Notes: generated by a model from the sequence alone, not told the origin. DNA of 64,000 bases from Burkholderiales bacterium 67-32 (GCA_001898625.1 MKUP01000010.1:186001-250000); one strand, 5' to 3'; shown: positions 1 to 11,279, counted from the first letter of the stretch. Numbers and translations: made by a program.

Positions 1-495
1 ATCCCCATCATCGCCGCGGTCAACGGACCGGCCTATGGCGCGGGCTGCGATCTTGCCTGCTTCTGCGACATACGCATCGCGGCGCGCAGCGCACGTTTCT
101 CGGTCAGCTTCGCGAGGCTGGGCATCGTCGCCGGGGACGGCGGGGCGTGGATGCTGCCGCGCCTGGTCGGCCGGTCCAAGGCCATGGAGCTGGCCTTCAC
201 GGCCGATCCCATCGACGCCGACGAGGCCCTGCGCATCGGCCTGGTGTCGGATGTCGTGCCCGACGACGAATTGCGCGCGCGCGCCGATGGCCTGGCCCGC
301 CGCATCGCCCGGCATCCCGCGCAGGCCATGCGCATGCATAAGCGCCTGTTGCGCGACGCGGAGCAACATACGCTGCCGACCCACCTGGACGTCGTGGCCG
401 CGTTCCAGGCCATCGCCCACGTCTCGGAGGAACATCTCCAGGCGGTGCGCGACGCGCTGGGTTCGCTGGACGAGGGGCGCCGGCCGGGGCCTTAG
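1..495 (+). CDS. Enoyl-CoA hydratase/isomerase (5' truncated by window edge)
   Basis: Frame open from base 1: IPIIAAVNGPAYGAGCDLACFCDIRIAA..., crotonase-type motif; stop at 493-495. Confidence 0.9.
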   Translation: MPIIAAVNGPAYGAGCDLACFCDIRIAARSARFSVSFARLGIVAGDGGAWMLPRLVGRSKAMELAFTADPIDADEALRIGLVSDVVPDDELRARADGLARRIARHPAQAMRMHKRLLRDAEQHTLPTHLDVVAAFQAIAHVSEEHLQAVRDALGSLDEGRRPGP

Positions 496-1289
496 CGGCC
501 AGCGTCCTTGTCGAGCGCGATGCGCTGAGCCACCGCGAAGAGTTCGGGCGCTACCTGCTGGCGCAGGTTCTTTTCCGTCAGGCTGGCGCCCACGGCCATG
601 GCCGCCAGGGCGAATTCCACGCCGGTGCCGGCGTGCACCGGTGTCGCGATCGAGGCGGTCTGGTTGGCGACGGGCGAGGCCAGATAGCACCAGCCGTTCC
701 GGTCCAGTTCCTGGAAGGCCGCATGGGTGTCGGTGATCTGCCGCTGCATGCCCGCGCCGGCCTCGTCCTCGATCTGGGCCAGCAGGACGCGGCGCTGTTC
801 CTCGGTCTGCCCCCACAGGTAGGCGCGTCCGGACGCGGAAGCGACCATGGAGAAGCGCGAGCCGGTGGTCAGCCCCAGGCGAACCTTGCCCGAGGGGACG
901 CAATGCTCGACCACCAGCATGTGCAGCCGGTCGCGCGTGGTCAGCGTCACGTGGACCCCATAGCGCTGGGACAATTCGCGCATCAGCGGTCGTGCCGCCT
1001 GGGCGGTGGGCAGGCGGCGCTTGACCGCGCGCCCCAACGCCAGGCAGGCGACATGCGGCTGGTAGACGTCGTTGCCCAGCGGTTGCAGGAAGTGATGGTT
1101 CAGCAGGGTCTGGACGAGCTTGTCCGTGGTCGCTCGAGTCAGGCCGAGCTTGTTCGAGATGTCGTCCAGCGACAGTCTGCGGTGGCGGACGTCGAACAGC
1201 CGGAGGATCTCCAGGCCCCGGCGCAGCGAATCGACCGGGATGTCGGCGGCCTGGGACGGCTCGGTAGCCGGTTGGCGGGTCCTGACCAT
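492..1289 (-). CDS. IclR family transcriptional regulator
   Basis: MVRTRQPATEPSQAADIPVDSLRRGLEILRLFDVRHRRLSLDDISNKLGLTRATTDKLVQTLL...; IclR-type wHTH plus effector domain. ORF track start at 1727 is an overextension. Confidence 0.85.
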   Translation of the reverse strand: MVRTRQPATEPSQAADIPVDSLRRGLEILRLFDVRHRRLSLDDISNKLGLTRATTDKLVQTLLNHHFLQPLGNDVYQPHVACLALGRAVKRRLPTAQAARPLMRELSQRYGVHVTLTTRDRLHMLVVEHCVPSGKVRLGLTTGSRFSMVASASGRAYLWGQTEEQRRVLLAQIEDEAGAGMQRQITDTHAAFQELDRNGWCYLASPVANQTASIATPVHAGTGVEFALAAMAVGASLTEKNLRQQVAPELFAVAQRIALDKDAGR

Positions 1290-1291
1290 GG

Positions 1292-2098
1292 CTACTCCGA
1301 CTGGCCGGCGCTGAGCTCGGCTTCCAGCCTGGCCTTGAGCGCCAGCAGCCCGGGGGCGACTTCCTGCTTCAGCCGTGTGATCGCCAGCGCGTTCGAAGGC
1401 GCGGCGCAGCCCAGCGCATAGGTGTGCGGTCCCTCGGGGGTGTCGATCACGAGCGCCACGCCGTTGGTTCCTTCCTCCAGCGTGCCCGCCGCCACGCAAT
1501 AGCCCTGGCTGGCCATCTGGGCGACGGCATGAGGCACTTCCCGGTTCAGCGGCTCCCAGGCCGACGGATCGGCAATGCTGAGTTTTTCGAGATAGGCAAG
1601 GCGCTCGGCATCGCCCATGGCGCCGACCAGCGCCCTGCCCAAGGCCGAGCGGTCGATGCGCAGGCGCGAACCCGCGCGCACGCGCAGCGTGAACAACATC
1701 TCGCGGCTGTGGGCGACCTCGTTGCACACCATGCTGCTGGCGTCGGGGGAAGCCAGGACCACCGAGACACGGTGTTCGTCGGCGAACTGCTGCATCAGCG
1801 GCCTGGCCAGCACGACGAAATCGCTATGGGAAGCCGCGGCGAAACCCAGCGCGAGCACCGGCATGCCCAGGCGGTAGGCGGCCCGCTGGGCCGAGTATTC
1901 CAGGTAGCCCGCCTCCAGCAGATTGGAGGTCAGCCGCGAGACGGTGGGCTTGGGCAGGTCGGTGAGCGCGGCCAGTTCGGAGTTGGTCAGCCAGCCGTTC
2001 TCCGGCTCGAAAGCGGAGAGTATCGTGAGTCCGCGGGCCAGGACGCGGACGTCCCGGGTGCCCGGTTGCCGAGATGACGGAGTGGCGACGTTCTGCAT
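1292..2098 (-). CDS. IclR family transcriptional regulator
   Basis: VRVLARGLTILSAFEPENGWLTNSELAALTDLPKPTVSRLTSNLLEAGYLEY...; canonical IclR N-terminus. Confidence 0.92.
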   Translation of the reverse strand: MQNVATPSSRQPGTRDVRVLARGLTILSAFEPENGWLTNSELAALTDLPKPTVSRLTSNLLEAGYLEYSAQRAAYRLGMPVLALGFAAASHSDFVVLARPLMQQFADEHRVSVVLASPDASSMVCNEVAHSREMLFTLRVRAGSRLRIDRSALGRALVGAMGDAERLAYLEKLSIADPSAWEPLNREVPHAVAQMASQGYCVAAGTLEEGTNGVALVIDTPEGPHTYALGCAAPSNALAITRLKQEVAPGLLALKARLEAELSAGQSE

Positions 2099-2185
2099 GA
2101 GGCTGGGAAAGAAAATGGCCTCAATTGTATATGTGAACCTTCGCCCAAACGTGCAGGCGGGCGGCCCGGATGTGCGCCCTTGCCA

Positions 2186-2989
2186 TCAGTCCCACTCGGG
2201 CGCGAGCCCCTGCGGATCGACCTCGCGGCCATTGCGCTCGAGCGCGGCGATCTGCGCCATGTCGTCGGCATCGAGCTCGAGGTCGCGGGCGAGCAGATTG
2301 CTGGCCAGGTTCTCGCGCTTGGTGGAGGAGGGGATCACCGCATAGCCGAGTTGCAGCGCCCAGGCCAGCGCGACCTGTGCCACGGTGGCATGGTGTTTGG
2401 TGGCGATCGCGGCCAAGACCGGATCCTTCAGCACCTTGCCGTAGGCCAGCGTCATGTACGAGGTCACGGTGATGCCTTGTTCCTTCAGGAACGCGGTCAG
2501 CTTGCGGTTCTGCAGATACGGGCTGAGCTCGATCTGGTTGGTGGCGATCTCGCCCCTGCCGAGCAGCGCGATAGCTTCCTTCGTCAGTGCGATGTTGAAG
2601 TTGGAGATGCCGATCTGCCGGGTCAGGCCCAGCGCCTTGGCCTCGGCCAGCGCCGTCATGGTCTCGCTCAGCTCGACGCCGTTGCCCGGCGCCGGCCAGT
2701 GGATCAGGGTCAGGTCGACATGGTCGGTGCGCAGCTTCTCCAGGCTGGTGCGCAGGCTGGGCACCAGCTTGTCCCTGGCATAGTTGTCGGTCCAGATCTT
2801 GGTGGTCAGGAAGAGGTCGGCGCGTTTGACGCCGCTCTGGGCGATGGCCTGGCCGACCTCGGCCTCGTTGCCGTAGACCTGCGCGGTGTCGACGGCGCGA
2901 TAGCCCACGTCCAGGGCGCTGCGCACTGAATCGATGACGGTCTGGCCGGTCAGGCGGAAGGTGCCGACGCCGAAGGAAGGAATGCTCAT
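2186..2989 (-). CDS. dkgB: Aldo/keto reductase (2,5-diketo-D-gluconate reductase-like)
   Basis: [49 protein letters not shown]...[10 protein letters not shown]...QIGISNFNI. Confidence 0.85.
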   Translation of the reverse strand: MSIPSFGVGTFRLTGQTVIDSVRSALDVGYRAVDTAQVYGNEAEVGQAIAQSGVKRADLFLTTKIWTDNYARDKLVPSLRTSLEKLRTDHVDLTLIHWPAPGNGVELSETMTALAEAKALGLTRQIGISNFNIALTKEAIALLGRGEIATNQIELSPYLQNRKLTAFLKEQGITVTSYMTLAYGKVLKDPVLAAIATKHHATVAQVALAWALQLGYAVIPSSTKRENLASNLLARDLELDADDMAQIAALERNGREVDPQGLAPEWD

Positions 2990-3289
2990 GGAAAATCTCC
3001 TGGATAGCGGGGGTATGGCTGGCATTCTGCCGGCTTTACCTTTGCCGATGAAGCGCGGTATAGGCCAAATACATTTGAATTAAAGTCAATAAAGCACGGC
3101 GTATCTTCTTCGGGTGCTAGAATTCCTCCCGCAGTGTTCCTTCGAACGCGGCCGTAAGCGTTTACGTCAACCAACGCATCACCAGCGGCACTCGTGGCCG
3201 GCTGGCGGTGTGCGTTGGTGCTGCCTGATCCATCGTTCCCCTCCATCCTCCCGCGCCGTGCCGCCCTGACTCCCAAGGAGCGGCGGTCG

Positions 3290-4495
3290 ATGTCGAACGT
3301 CTCGCAGTATTCTCCCTTGCGCCGCCTGGTCTGGATGACCGTGGCGCTATTCCTGAGCTATCTCTCGGTGGCCATGGCGATGCCGGCCGTGGCCGTGCAT
3401 GTCTCGCACACGTTGGCCATGGGTAATGTCGCCTCCGGCCTGGCCGTGGGCATCGCGTTTCTTTCCACCATACTGAGCCGCGGCTGGGCCGGCCGGCTGG
3501 CCGACGAACGCGGCGGCAAGTCGGGCATGTTCCGGGGCCTGGCCCTGTATGCGCTGGCTTCGCTGTTGTGCCTGGCGTCGGCGTTGCCGGCGCTGGGGCA
3601 TGGCGTGGTGTCCTATGCGGTCCTGCTGGCGGGCCGGCTGCTGCTGGGCCTGGGCGAGAGTCTGGCCCTGGTCGGTATGCTGGCGTGGAGCATGGCGATG
3701 ATGGGGCCTGCGCGTTCCGGCCTGGTGATGGCCGTGTTCGGCGTGGGCATGTACGGCGCGTTCGCGGCGGGCGGTCCACTGGGCCTGTGGCTGTTGCAGG
3801 ACGTGGGGTTCGCCGGCCTGATGGCGATCTGCGTCGCGCTGCCGCTGCTGGGCGCGCTGATGCTGTGGCCGCTCGCGCCCGCCGTGCCGGCGCAGGCGGG
3901 CCGGCGGCCGCCGTTCGCACAGGTGCTCGGACGCATCTGGCGGCCCGGCGTCGTGGTCGGCCTGCAAGGCATAGGCTTCGCCGCGCTGGGCGCGTTCTTC
4001 CCGCTGTATTTCCTGGCCAAGGGGTGGGAAGGCGCCGGGTATGGACTGACGTGCTTCGGCGTGGGCTTCGTCGCGGTGCGGGTGCTGTTCGGTTCCTTGC
4101 CCGATCGCATCGGCGGCGCGCCGGTGGCGCTGGTGTCGCTGCTGGTGGAGGCCGTAGGGCAGGCGCTGCTCTGGCTCGCACCCGGACCGGAGGTGGCCAT
4201 GGCGGGCGCGCTGCTGACCGGCATGGGATGCTCGATGGTGTTCCCGGCGATGGGGCTGGAGGCGGTCCGGCGCGTGCCGGTGCATCTGCGCGGGACTGCG
4301 ATAGGTGGTTTCGCCGCGTTCCAGGATCTCGCCTATGGCGTGACCGGGCCGCTGGCCGGGTGGATCGCCGACCACTTCGGCCATGCCCAGGTCTTCCTGG
4401 TCGGCGGGGTGGCGGCGGCGCTGGGAGCGGCGATCACCCTCAGGCTGCGCGACGGCGGATCGACGCCCGCGTTCCGGGCCGAATCTACCCGGTGA
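3290..4495 (+). CDS. MFS transporter
   Basis: MSNVSQYSPLRRLVWMTVALFLSYLSVAMAMPAVAVHV..., many hydrophobic helices, RWAGRLADERGGK loop. Confidence 0.9.
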   Translation: MSNVSQYSPLRRLVWMTVALFLSYLSVAMAMPAVAVHVSHTLAMGNVASGLAVGIAFLSTILSRGWAGRLADERGGKSGMFRGLALYALASLLCLASALPALGHGVVSYAVLLAGRLLLGLGESLALVGMLAWSMAMMGPARSGLVMAVFGVGMYGAFAAGGPLGLWLLQDVGFAGLMAICVALPLLGALMLWPLAPAVPAQAGRRPPFAQVLGRIWRPGVVVGLQGIGFAALGAFFPLYFLAKGWEGAGYGLTCFGVGFVAVRVLFGSLPDRIGGAPVALVSLLVEAVGQALLWLAPGPEVAMAGALLTGMGCSMVFPAMGLEAVRRVPVHLRGTAIGGFAAFQDLAYGVTGPLAGWIADHFGHAQVFLVGGVAAALGAAITLRLRDGGSTPAFRAESTR

Positions 4496-5309
4496 CGGGC
4501 AGGTTGCGCAGAGCGCGCTGGCAGATGCGTCGGGTGGCCGCGGGCGGGTCGTCCGCCAGCCACTGCCGGCACAGGCCGCGCACCCAGTCGGGCTGGTCCT
4601 TGCCGGCATCGTTGAGCCAGTTGGCCACGGAGTCCTGGACGTAGGCGGAGGTATCGGCGCGCAGCGGGGCAAGCACCGGCAGTGCCTGCCCGGGTTGCCG
4701 CTTGAGGGCGGCGATGTGGGCGCACCAGACGCCGCGCGGCCGCAGGGCCTCGCTGGCGAAACGGCGCAGGCGCTCGGAAGGAGAGGAAGTCCAGGCCGCC
4801 AGTTGGACGATGGCTGGCGCCAATTCGCGGGCCAGGTGGGGGCGCATGGCCATCCAGGCCCATTCGCGCACGCCGAAATGGGCGTCGTCCGCCAGCGGCT
4901 CCATGGCCGCCAGCCGCGTGGCCAGGCCCTGATCCGGCCGCGCGCCGATCATGAAGCAGGCCCAGCCGCGCACCGTGTCCGAGCCGTGCGACTGGCACAG
5001 CGGGATGCCCGCGCTGCCCAGCTCCTCCAGCAGGAGGGCGCCCATGCCCATCATCCGCTTCAGGATGCCAAGCTGGGCGGCTTGCGTGGCCGCCTGCCGG
5101 GCCCGGGGCGACAGGCCGGGGAAGGCCGCCAGCAAGAGTTTTTCCTGGTCGAGCGCGAGGCACTCGGCAAGCGTCGCGCTTTGCAATTGTCCACGGGACA
5201 GCGCGTCCAGCACGTCGGCGGGAATGTCGGCGGCGCGGGTGGCGCCCTTGCGCGCGGGGGCGGTCATCGGGGTCTCCATGAAGTCCTGGCGGGTCGGCGG
5301 TACGCGCAT
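4485..5309 (-). CDS. DNA alkylation repair (AlkD/HEAT-repeat-like) protein
   Basis: HEAT-like helices: VRGWACFMIGARP...AHFGVREWAWMAMRPHLARELAPAIVQLAAWTSSPSERLRRFASEALRPRGVWCAHI...YVQDSVANWLNDAGKDQPDWV. Confidence 0.75.
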   Translation of the reverse strand: MRVPPTRQDFMETPMTAPARKGATRAADIPADVLDALSRGQLQSATLAECLALDQEKLLLAAFPGLSPRARQAATQAAQLGILKRMMGMGALLLEELGSAGIPLCQSHGSDTVRGWACFMIGARPDQGLATRLAAMEPLADDAHFGVREWAWMAMRPHLARELAPAIVQLAAWTSSPSERLRRFASEALRPRGVWCAHIAALKRQPGQALPVLAPLRADTSAYVQDSVANWLNDAGKDQPDWVRGLCRQWLADDPPAATRRICQRALRNLPVTG

Positions 5310-5401
5310 CGTACTCGGGTCCGGGTGGACGAGATCGATCCGGCGTTTCCAGCGTGCTAGTCTTCCAGGCGCCGGCCCAGGCCGGAAAGCGAGCGACGAT
5401 C

Positions 5402-6262
5402 ATGAATGACGAACAGGATGTGGTACCCGACAGCACCGCGGCGCGGGTGGCCTTGTGGCGCGCCTTGCATGTCGAGGTCGATGCGGCGCCGCACGTGCTG
5501 CAGGATGAAGTCGGTTTGCGCCTGCTGGCGCCGGAGCCGGGCTGGCAGCGCCGCGGGGACATGGACCCGGGTTTCACCCGGCCGTTCCGCGCCTCCATCG
5601 TGGGTCGGGCCCGTTTCATCGAGGACCTGGTCGTGGAGCAGGCCGGCCGTGGCCTGGAGCAGTACGTCATCCTTGGCGCCGGGCTGGACAGCTTCGCGCA
5701 GCGCCGGCCCGAGGTGGCGTCGCGGCTGCGGGTGTTCGAAATCGATCGGCCGGGGCCGCAGGAATGGAAGCGGAGGCGGCTGGTCGAACTGGGCTTGGGG
5801 ACACCGGACTGGCTGCGCTTCGTGCCGGTCGACTTCGAGGCCGGCGAGTCCTGGCGGGACCGCTTGCTGGCGGCCGGATTCGACGGCGGCAAACCGGCGG
5901 TCGTGGTGTCCACCGGAGTCAGCATGTACCTGACGAAAGAGGCGAACGCCGCCACGCTGCGCCAGATGGCGACGCTGGCGGCGGGGTCCACGTTCGTGAT
6001 GTCTTTCCTGCTGCCGCTGGACATGGCGGATCCGCAAGTGCGTCCGGGCATGGAGATGGCGGAGAAGGGCGCGCGCGCGAGCGGGACGCCGTTCGTGAGT
6101 TTCTTCCTGCCGGCGCAGATCCTGGCGCTGGCCCGCGAGCAGGGATTCAAGGAGGCGCGGCACGTGTCGGCCGACGAACTGGCCCGGCGGTATTTCTCCG
6201 GCCGCGCGGACGGCCTGCGTCCGCCGGCCAATGCCGAGGAACTGTTGGTGGCCACCACTTAG
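5402..6262 (+). CDS. Class I SAM-dependent methyltransferase (LCMT/PPM1-like)
   Basis: GLEQYVILGAGLDSFAQRRPE...LRVFEIDRPGPQEWKRRRL; typical of the S-adenosyl-L-methionine methyltransferase TIGR00027/LCMT type. Confidence 0.85.
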   Translation: MNDEQDVVPDSTAARVALWRALHVEVDAAPHVLQDEVGLRLLAPEPGWQRRGDMDPGFTRPFRASIVGRARFIEDLVVEQAGRGLEQYVILGAGLDSFAQRRPEVASRLRVFEIDRPGPQEWKRRRLVELGLGTPDWLRFVPVDFEAGESWRDRLLAAGFDGGKPAVVVSTGVSMYLTKEANAATLRQMATLAAGSTFVMSFLLPLDMADPQVRPGMEMAEKGARASGTPFVSFFLPAQILALAREQGFKEARHVSADELARRYFSGRADGLRPPANAEELLVATT

Positions 6263-6369
6263 CCGGCTGCAAGATCCGTTCACCATTGTTGTGAAAACCT
6301 GTTTCACGACGGCGCGGAAATCGCCGCGCATTGGGTTATCCTCGCGGCAACGCGAAGAACGGATCCCGC

Positions 6370-7101
6370 ATGACCAGCTTCAGGACGGTGGGCGCGGCGG
6401 CGGTGGCTTTATCCCTGCTGGCCGGCTGTGCCCAGTACACCGCGCTGCCGCGCCCAGGCTACGAGTCGCGGGGCACCGAGGACATGTCCTCGGACCAGAT
6501 GATGCAGACCGATTTCAATCGGACCCTGACCATCGCCATGCGCGACAACCTGTCCAGCCTGATGTCGCTGATGACCAAGCTCTACAAGCGCAACCCGCGC
6601 GAGTGGCGCAAGTCCGGCAAGCCCAGAATGGAGTCCGCCGCCGAGACGGTCAGGCGGTCCATCGATGCCCGCACGCCGCCGGCGGGGCTCCAGGGCCTGC
6701 GCGACGTCGAGATCCTGGCGGTGGCGCTGGATCCCGCCTACCCCGGCGACCGGGTCGCCGCCTTCATCTACGGCATGGCCGACACCATCGTCGCGGCGCA
6801 CGACGGCAAGACGCGTTTCTATGCCTTCGACCTGCTGGACGGCGGCCGGGTCTATAACGCGGCCCGCAACGTCGAGGCCGCGGCCTGGCTGCTGGGCAGC
6901 CGGCGCGATGCGCGCGGGGAGCCGTTGCTGTTGGCCAACGAATGGACGGACACGCAGGTCAACCTGAGTTTCGAACGAGAGTTCGGCGCCATCATCGGGC
7001 GCCTGGACCTGATTGCCAATCTGCTGGGCGAGAATTCGCGCCGGCTGGGTATCAACTACGCACAGAACCTGATGCTGTTTTCCTTTCTGCCGGTGCGCTA
7101 G
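6370..7101 (+). CDS. Putative lipoprotein, unknown function
   Basis: MTSFRTVGAAAVALSLLAGCAQY: signal peptide with LAGC lipobox. Confidence 0.75.
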   Translation: MTSFRTVGAAAVALSLLAGCAQYTALPRPGYESRGTEDMSSDQMMQTDFNRTLTIAMRDNLSSLMSLMTKLYKRNPREWRKSGKPRMESAAETVRRSIDARTPPAGLQGLRDVEILAVALDPAYPGDRVAAFIYGMADTIVAAHDGKTRFYAFDLLDGGRVYNAARNVEAAAWLLGSRRDARGEPLLLANEWTDTQVNLSFEREFGAIIGRLDLIANLLGENSRRLGINYAQNLMLFSFLPVR

Positions 7102-7111
7102 GCACGCGCCG

Positions 7112-8221
<1,110 letters not shown>

Positions 8222-8243
8222 GGCATCAGGATAGAGAATAGTC

Positions 8244-8273
8244 CGGGCGCAAGCGCTCCGTTTCTTGCGCCCG
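8244..8273 (-). other. Intra-operonic perfect inverted repeat (10-bp arms, 10-nt loop)
   Basis: CGGGCGCAAG-cgctccgttt-CTTGCGCCCG between alkB stop and ada start. Confidence 0.6.
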
Positions 8274-8286
8274 AATCCGGCGGCGG

Positions 8287-8937
8287 TCATCCCGCCTTCC
8301 TGAACGTGAAGTTGATGCGCTGGCTGCCCAGGACCGGATGCGGGACCTCGGCCAGCGGCAACACGCCGTGGTAGCGCAGGCGGTCCGGGCCGCCCCAGAC
8401 GGCGATGTCGCCGTGATGCAGTTCGAGCCGAGCCGCCTTGTCCGAACGCTGGTGGCCGCCGAACAGGAAGATCGCCGGCATGCCCAGGGAGACCGAGACG
8501 ATGGGGGCGTCGAGGTCGCGTTCGTTCTTGTCCTGGTGCAGCGACATCCGTGCGCCGGGCAGGTAGCGGTTGATCAGGCAGGCATCGGGCTCGAAACGCG
8601 GAAAGCCCGCGGCGTCGGCCGCTTCCCGTGCCAGCGCGGAGAAGACTTCGGGCATGGCGGGCCAGGGCAGGCCGGAGGCGGGGTCGGTGCGCGAGTACCG
8701 GTAGCCGTGGCGGTCGGTCGTCCAGCCCAGCGTGCCGCAATTGGTCAGCGCGACCGACATGGTGAAACCACCGGGCGTGACCATGTGGCGGAACGGCGCG
8801 GCCTCAGAGACACTGCCGATGGCGGGCAGCAACTCGTCCACGCGGGGCAGCGCGAAGCCGCGCAGCAGGAAGGCGCGCGGCCCCATGGGCTCGGGCTGGC
8901 CGGAGATCGGATCGGAGAAGAGATCGAGTGTCTGCAT
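8287..8937 (-). CDS. alkB: Alpha-ketoglutarate-dependent dioxygenase AlkB
   Basis: MQTLDLFSDP..., CLINRYLPGARMSLHQDKNERDLDAPIVSVSLGMPAIFLFGG...HGDIAVWGGPDRLRYHGV; HxD...H and R-x5-R type motifs. Confidence 0.93.
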   Translation of the reverse strand: MQTLDLFSDPISGQPEPMGPRAFLLRGFALPRVDELLPAIGSVSEAAPFRHMVTPGGFTMSVALTNCGTLGWTTDRHGYRYSRTDPASGLPWPAMPEVFSALAREAADAAGFPRFEPDACLINRYLPGARMSLHQDKNERDLDAPIVSVSLGMPAIFLFGGHQRSDKAARLELHHGDIAVWGGPDRLRYHGVLPLAEVPHPVLGSQRINFTFRKAG

Positions 8938-8946
8938 GGTCCTGCG

Positions 8947-9696
8947 CTAGCGCGCGTCGTGGAAGATCAGTCCCACGGTGTACCGCCTGCCGCTGTGAAC
9001 GCGGCTGACGCCGTGGCGCATCGCCACCTTGCGTACGCCGCCGCGCCGGCCCGGCGCGGGACGCTGGTTGACGGCGAACACCACGGCGTCGCCCTGGCGC
9101 AGCGCAACGACGTCGGCGCGCTGGCCGTCGCTGGCGGTTTCCGTCATGACGAACTCGCCGCCGGTGAAATCGCGCCCCGGCTCGGACAGCAGGATGGCCA
9201 CCTGCAAGGGGAAGACCCGTTCGCCATAAAGGTCCTGGTGCAGGCAATTGTAGTCGCCGGCTTCGTACGCCAGGATGAGCGGCGTCGGGCGAAGTTGGCC
9301 GGCCTCGTGGCAGTGCGCCAGGAAGGTGTCCAGATCGGCGGGGTAGTCCGGGTCCTGGCCCATCAGGCGGCTCCAGCGGTTGGCGATAGGGGCCAGTCGC
9401 GGGTACAGCGCATGCCGCAGCGCGTGCAGCGGGGCGGGCAAGGGATAGGCGAAGTACTTGTATTCGCCGCGTCCGAATCCGTGGCGGCTCATCACGATGC
9501 GGCTGCGGTACAGCGCATCCTGCGGGTAGCGCGCGGCAAGCCGGGCGCATTGCGCGGGATCGAGCAGCGCGGGCAGGACCGCATGGCCTTGTTCGCCCAG
9601 CGTCTGCTCGATGCCATGCCAGTCGTACGCAGGCAGGCCGGGAGCGCCTGGTGCCTGCAGGTTGTGGTGGGACGGAGAGCAGGATAAGGTGTGCAT
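8947..9696 (-). CDS. 2OG-Fe(II) oxygenase (prolyl-hydroxylase-like)
   Basis: DYNCLHQDLYGERVFPLQVAILLSEPGRDFTGGEFVMTE...GVSRVHSGRRYTVGLIFHDAR; HxD...H and R motifs. Confidence 0.82.
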   Translation of the reverse strand: MHTLSCSPSHHNLQAPGAPGLPAYDWHGIEQTLGEQGHAVLPALLDPAQCARLAARYPQDALYRSRIVMSRHGFGRGEYKYFAYPLPAPLHALRHALYPRLAPIANRWSRLMGQDPDYPADLDTFLAHCHEAGQLRPTPLILAYEAGDYNCLHQDLYGERVFPLQVAILLSEPGRDFTGGEFVMTETASDGQRADVVALRQGDAVVFAVNQRPAPGRRGGVRKVAMRHGVSRVHSGRRYTVGLIFHDAR

Positions 9697-9827
9697 CGCG
9701 TGCGTCCGGTAGACGGGATCGGTCCAGTCTACGTCCGCCGCGCAACCGTCGACACTCCGCTCCTTGCGCTGGCATTCGCCAGCGTGCCGGGTCTCATGCA
9801 ATACGTTCCGTTCCTGGAGGATCTCTC

Positions 9828-11279
9828 ATGCCGTCAAGTCTACCCGGGCATGCCACCGCGCATGGCCTGCGCTGCGCCTGCCATGGCGCCGATGCGCTCG
9901 GCCTGTTCCGGCGCATCGACCAGGGAATGACCCGGCGCTCGGTGCTGCGGGGCATCGCTGCGAGCCTGGCCGCACCGGCCCTGGGGCTGGCGGTGCCGGC
10001 CTTCGCGCAGTCAGCGGGGCGGCCCGTGCTGCTGCGCAACGCGCGGATCTTCGACGGCCGGGCCGGCCGGCTGATCGAGGGCCGCAACGTGCTGGTCGAG
10101 GGCGCGATGATCAAGGCCATGCCGCCGGCGGCCGAACCGGTGGCCGGCGCCGAGATCATCGACTGCGGCGGCCGCACGCTGATGCCGGGCCTGATCGATG
10201 CGCACTGGCATGCGATCCTGGCCGGCATTCCGCAACTGGTCGCGCTGACCGCCGACATTCCCTACGTGCACCTGGTGGCCGCGCAGGAAGCCGAGCGCAC
10301 GGTGCTGCGCGGCTTCACCACGATACGCGACGTGGGTGGTCCGGCTTTCGCGCTGAAGCGGGCGATCGACGAAGGACGCATCCCGGGGCCGCGCATCTAT
10401 CCCTGCGGTGCGATGATCTCTCAGACATCGGGGCATGGGGATTTCCGCCAGCGTTCGGACCTGCCGCGCACCGCCGGCACCACGCTCAGCGTGGCCGAAC
10501 AGGCCGGCATCTCGGCCATCGCCGACGGCGAGGCCGAGGTCCTGCGGCGCGTGCGCGAGCAATTGATGCTGGGCGCGAGCCAGATCAAGATCATGGCGGG
10601 CGGCGGCGTGTCGTCGGATTTCGATCCGTTGGACAGCATCCAGTATTCCGAGGCAGAGATGCGCGCCGCGGTGGCGGCGGCCGCCGACTGGGGCACCTAC
10701 GTCTGCGCCCACGTCTACACACCCGCCGGCATCCAGCGCGCGCTGGCATGCGGGGTCAGGTCCATCGAGCACGGCCAATTGGCGGACGAGGACACCGTGC
10801 GCCGCATGGCCGACCAGGGCGCGTGGTGGAGCATCCAGCCCTTCCTGGCCGACGAGGACGCCAACCCCCACGGCAGCCCAGCCGCGCAGGCCCAGCGCAA
10901 GATGATCGCCGAAGGCACCGTGCGCTGCTTCGAATGGGGGCAGAAGCACAAGGTCAAGATGGCCTGGGGGACCGACATCCTGTTCAACCCCGCCGGCACC
11001 GCCGGCCAGGGCAGGCAGCTCGCCAAGCTCGCGCGCTGGTTCGACGCCGCCGAGGTGCTGCGCATGGCCACCAGCCACAGCGCCGGGCTGATGGCCTTGT
11101 CCGGTCCGCGCAACCCCTATCCCGGCAAGCTGGGCGTGATCGAGGCCGGGGCCCACGCGGACCTGCTGGTGCTGGACGGCGATCCGCTGCGCAATCTTGA
11201 CCTGATCGGCGATCCGGACCGGAACATGAAGTTCATCATGAAGGCCGGCCGTATCCACAAGAACACGCTGGCGGCGTAG
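9828..11279 (+). CDS. Amidohydrolase family protein (Tat-exported)
   Basis: Twin-Arg MTRRSVLRGIAASLAAPALGLAVPAFAQ; RTLMPGLIDAHWHAILAG; SIEHGQLAD; GTDILF. Confidence 0.88.
   Translation: MPSSLPGHATAHGLRCACHGADALGLFRRIDQGMTRRSVLRGIAASLAAPALGLAVPAFAQSAGRPVLLRNARIFDGRAGRLIEGRNVLVEGAMIKAMPPAAEPVAGAEIIDCGGRTLMPGLIDAHWHAILAGIPQLVALTADIPYVHLVAAQEAERTVLRGFTTIRDVGGPAFALKRAIDEGRIPGPRIYPCGAMISQTSGHGDFRQRSDLPRTAGTTLSVAEQAGISAIADGEAEVLRRVREQLMLGASQIKIMAGGGVSSDFDPLDSIQYSEAEMRAAVAAAADWGTYVCAHVYTPAGIQRALACGVRSIEHGQLADEDTVRRMADQGAWWSIQPFLADEDANPHGSPAAQAQRKMIAEGTVRCFEWGQKHKVKMAWGTDILFNPAGTAGQGRQLAKLARWFDAAEVLRMATSHSAGLMALSGPRNPYPGKLGVIEAGAHADLLVLDGDPLRNLDLIGDPDRNMKFIMKAGRIHKNTLAA

Noticed and set aside
3142-3176. 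CGTAA-gcgt-TTACG inverted repeat upstream of the MFS gene
   Set aside because: Short arms and imperfect LacI-like centre; no LacI/PurR regulator nearby, so not reported as an operator.
8222-8740. N-terminal extension of the 542-aa Ada ORF (possible AlkB-Ada fusion)
   Set aside because: Reads alkB in the wrong frame; no domain continuity.
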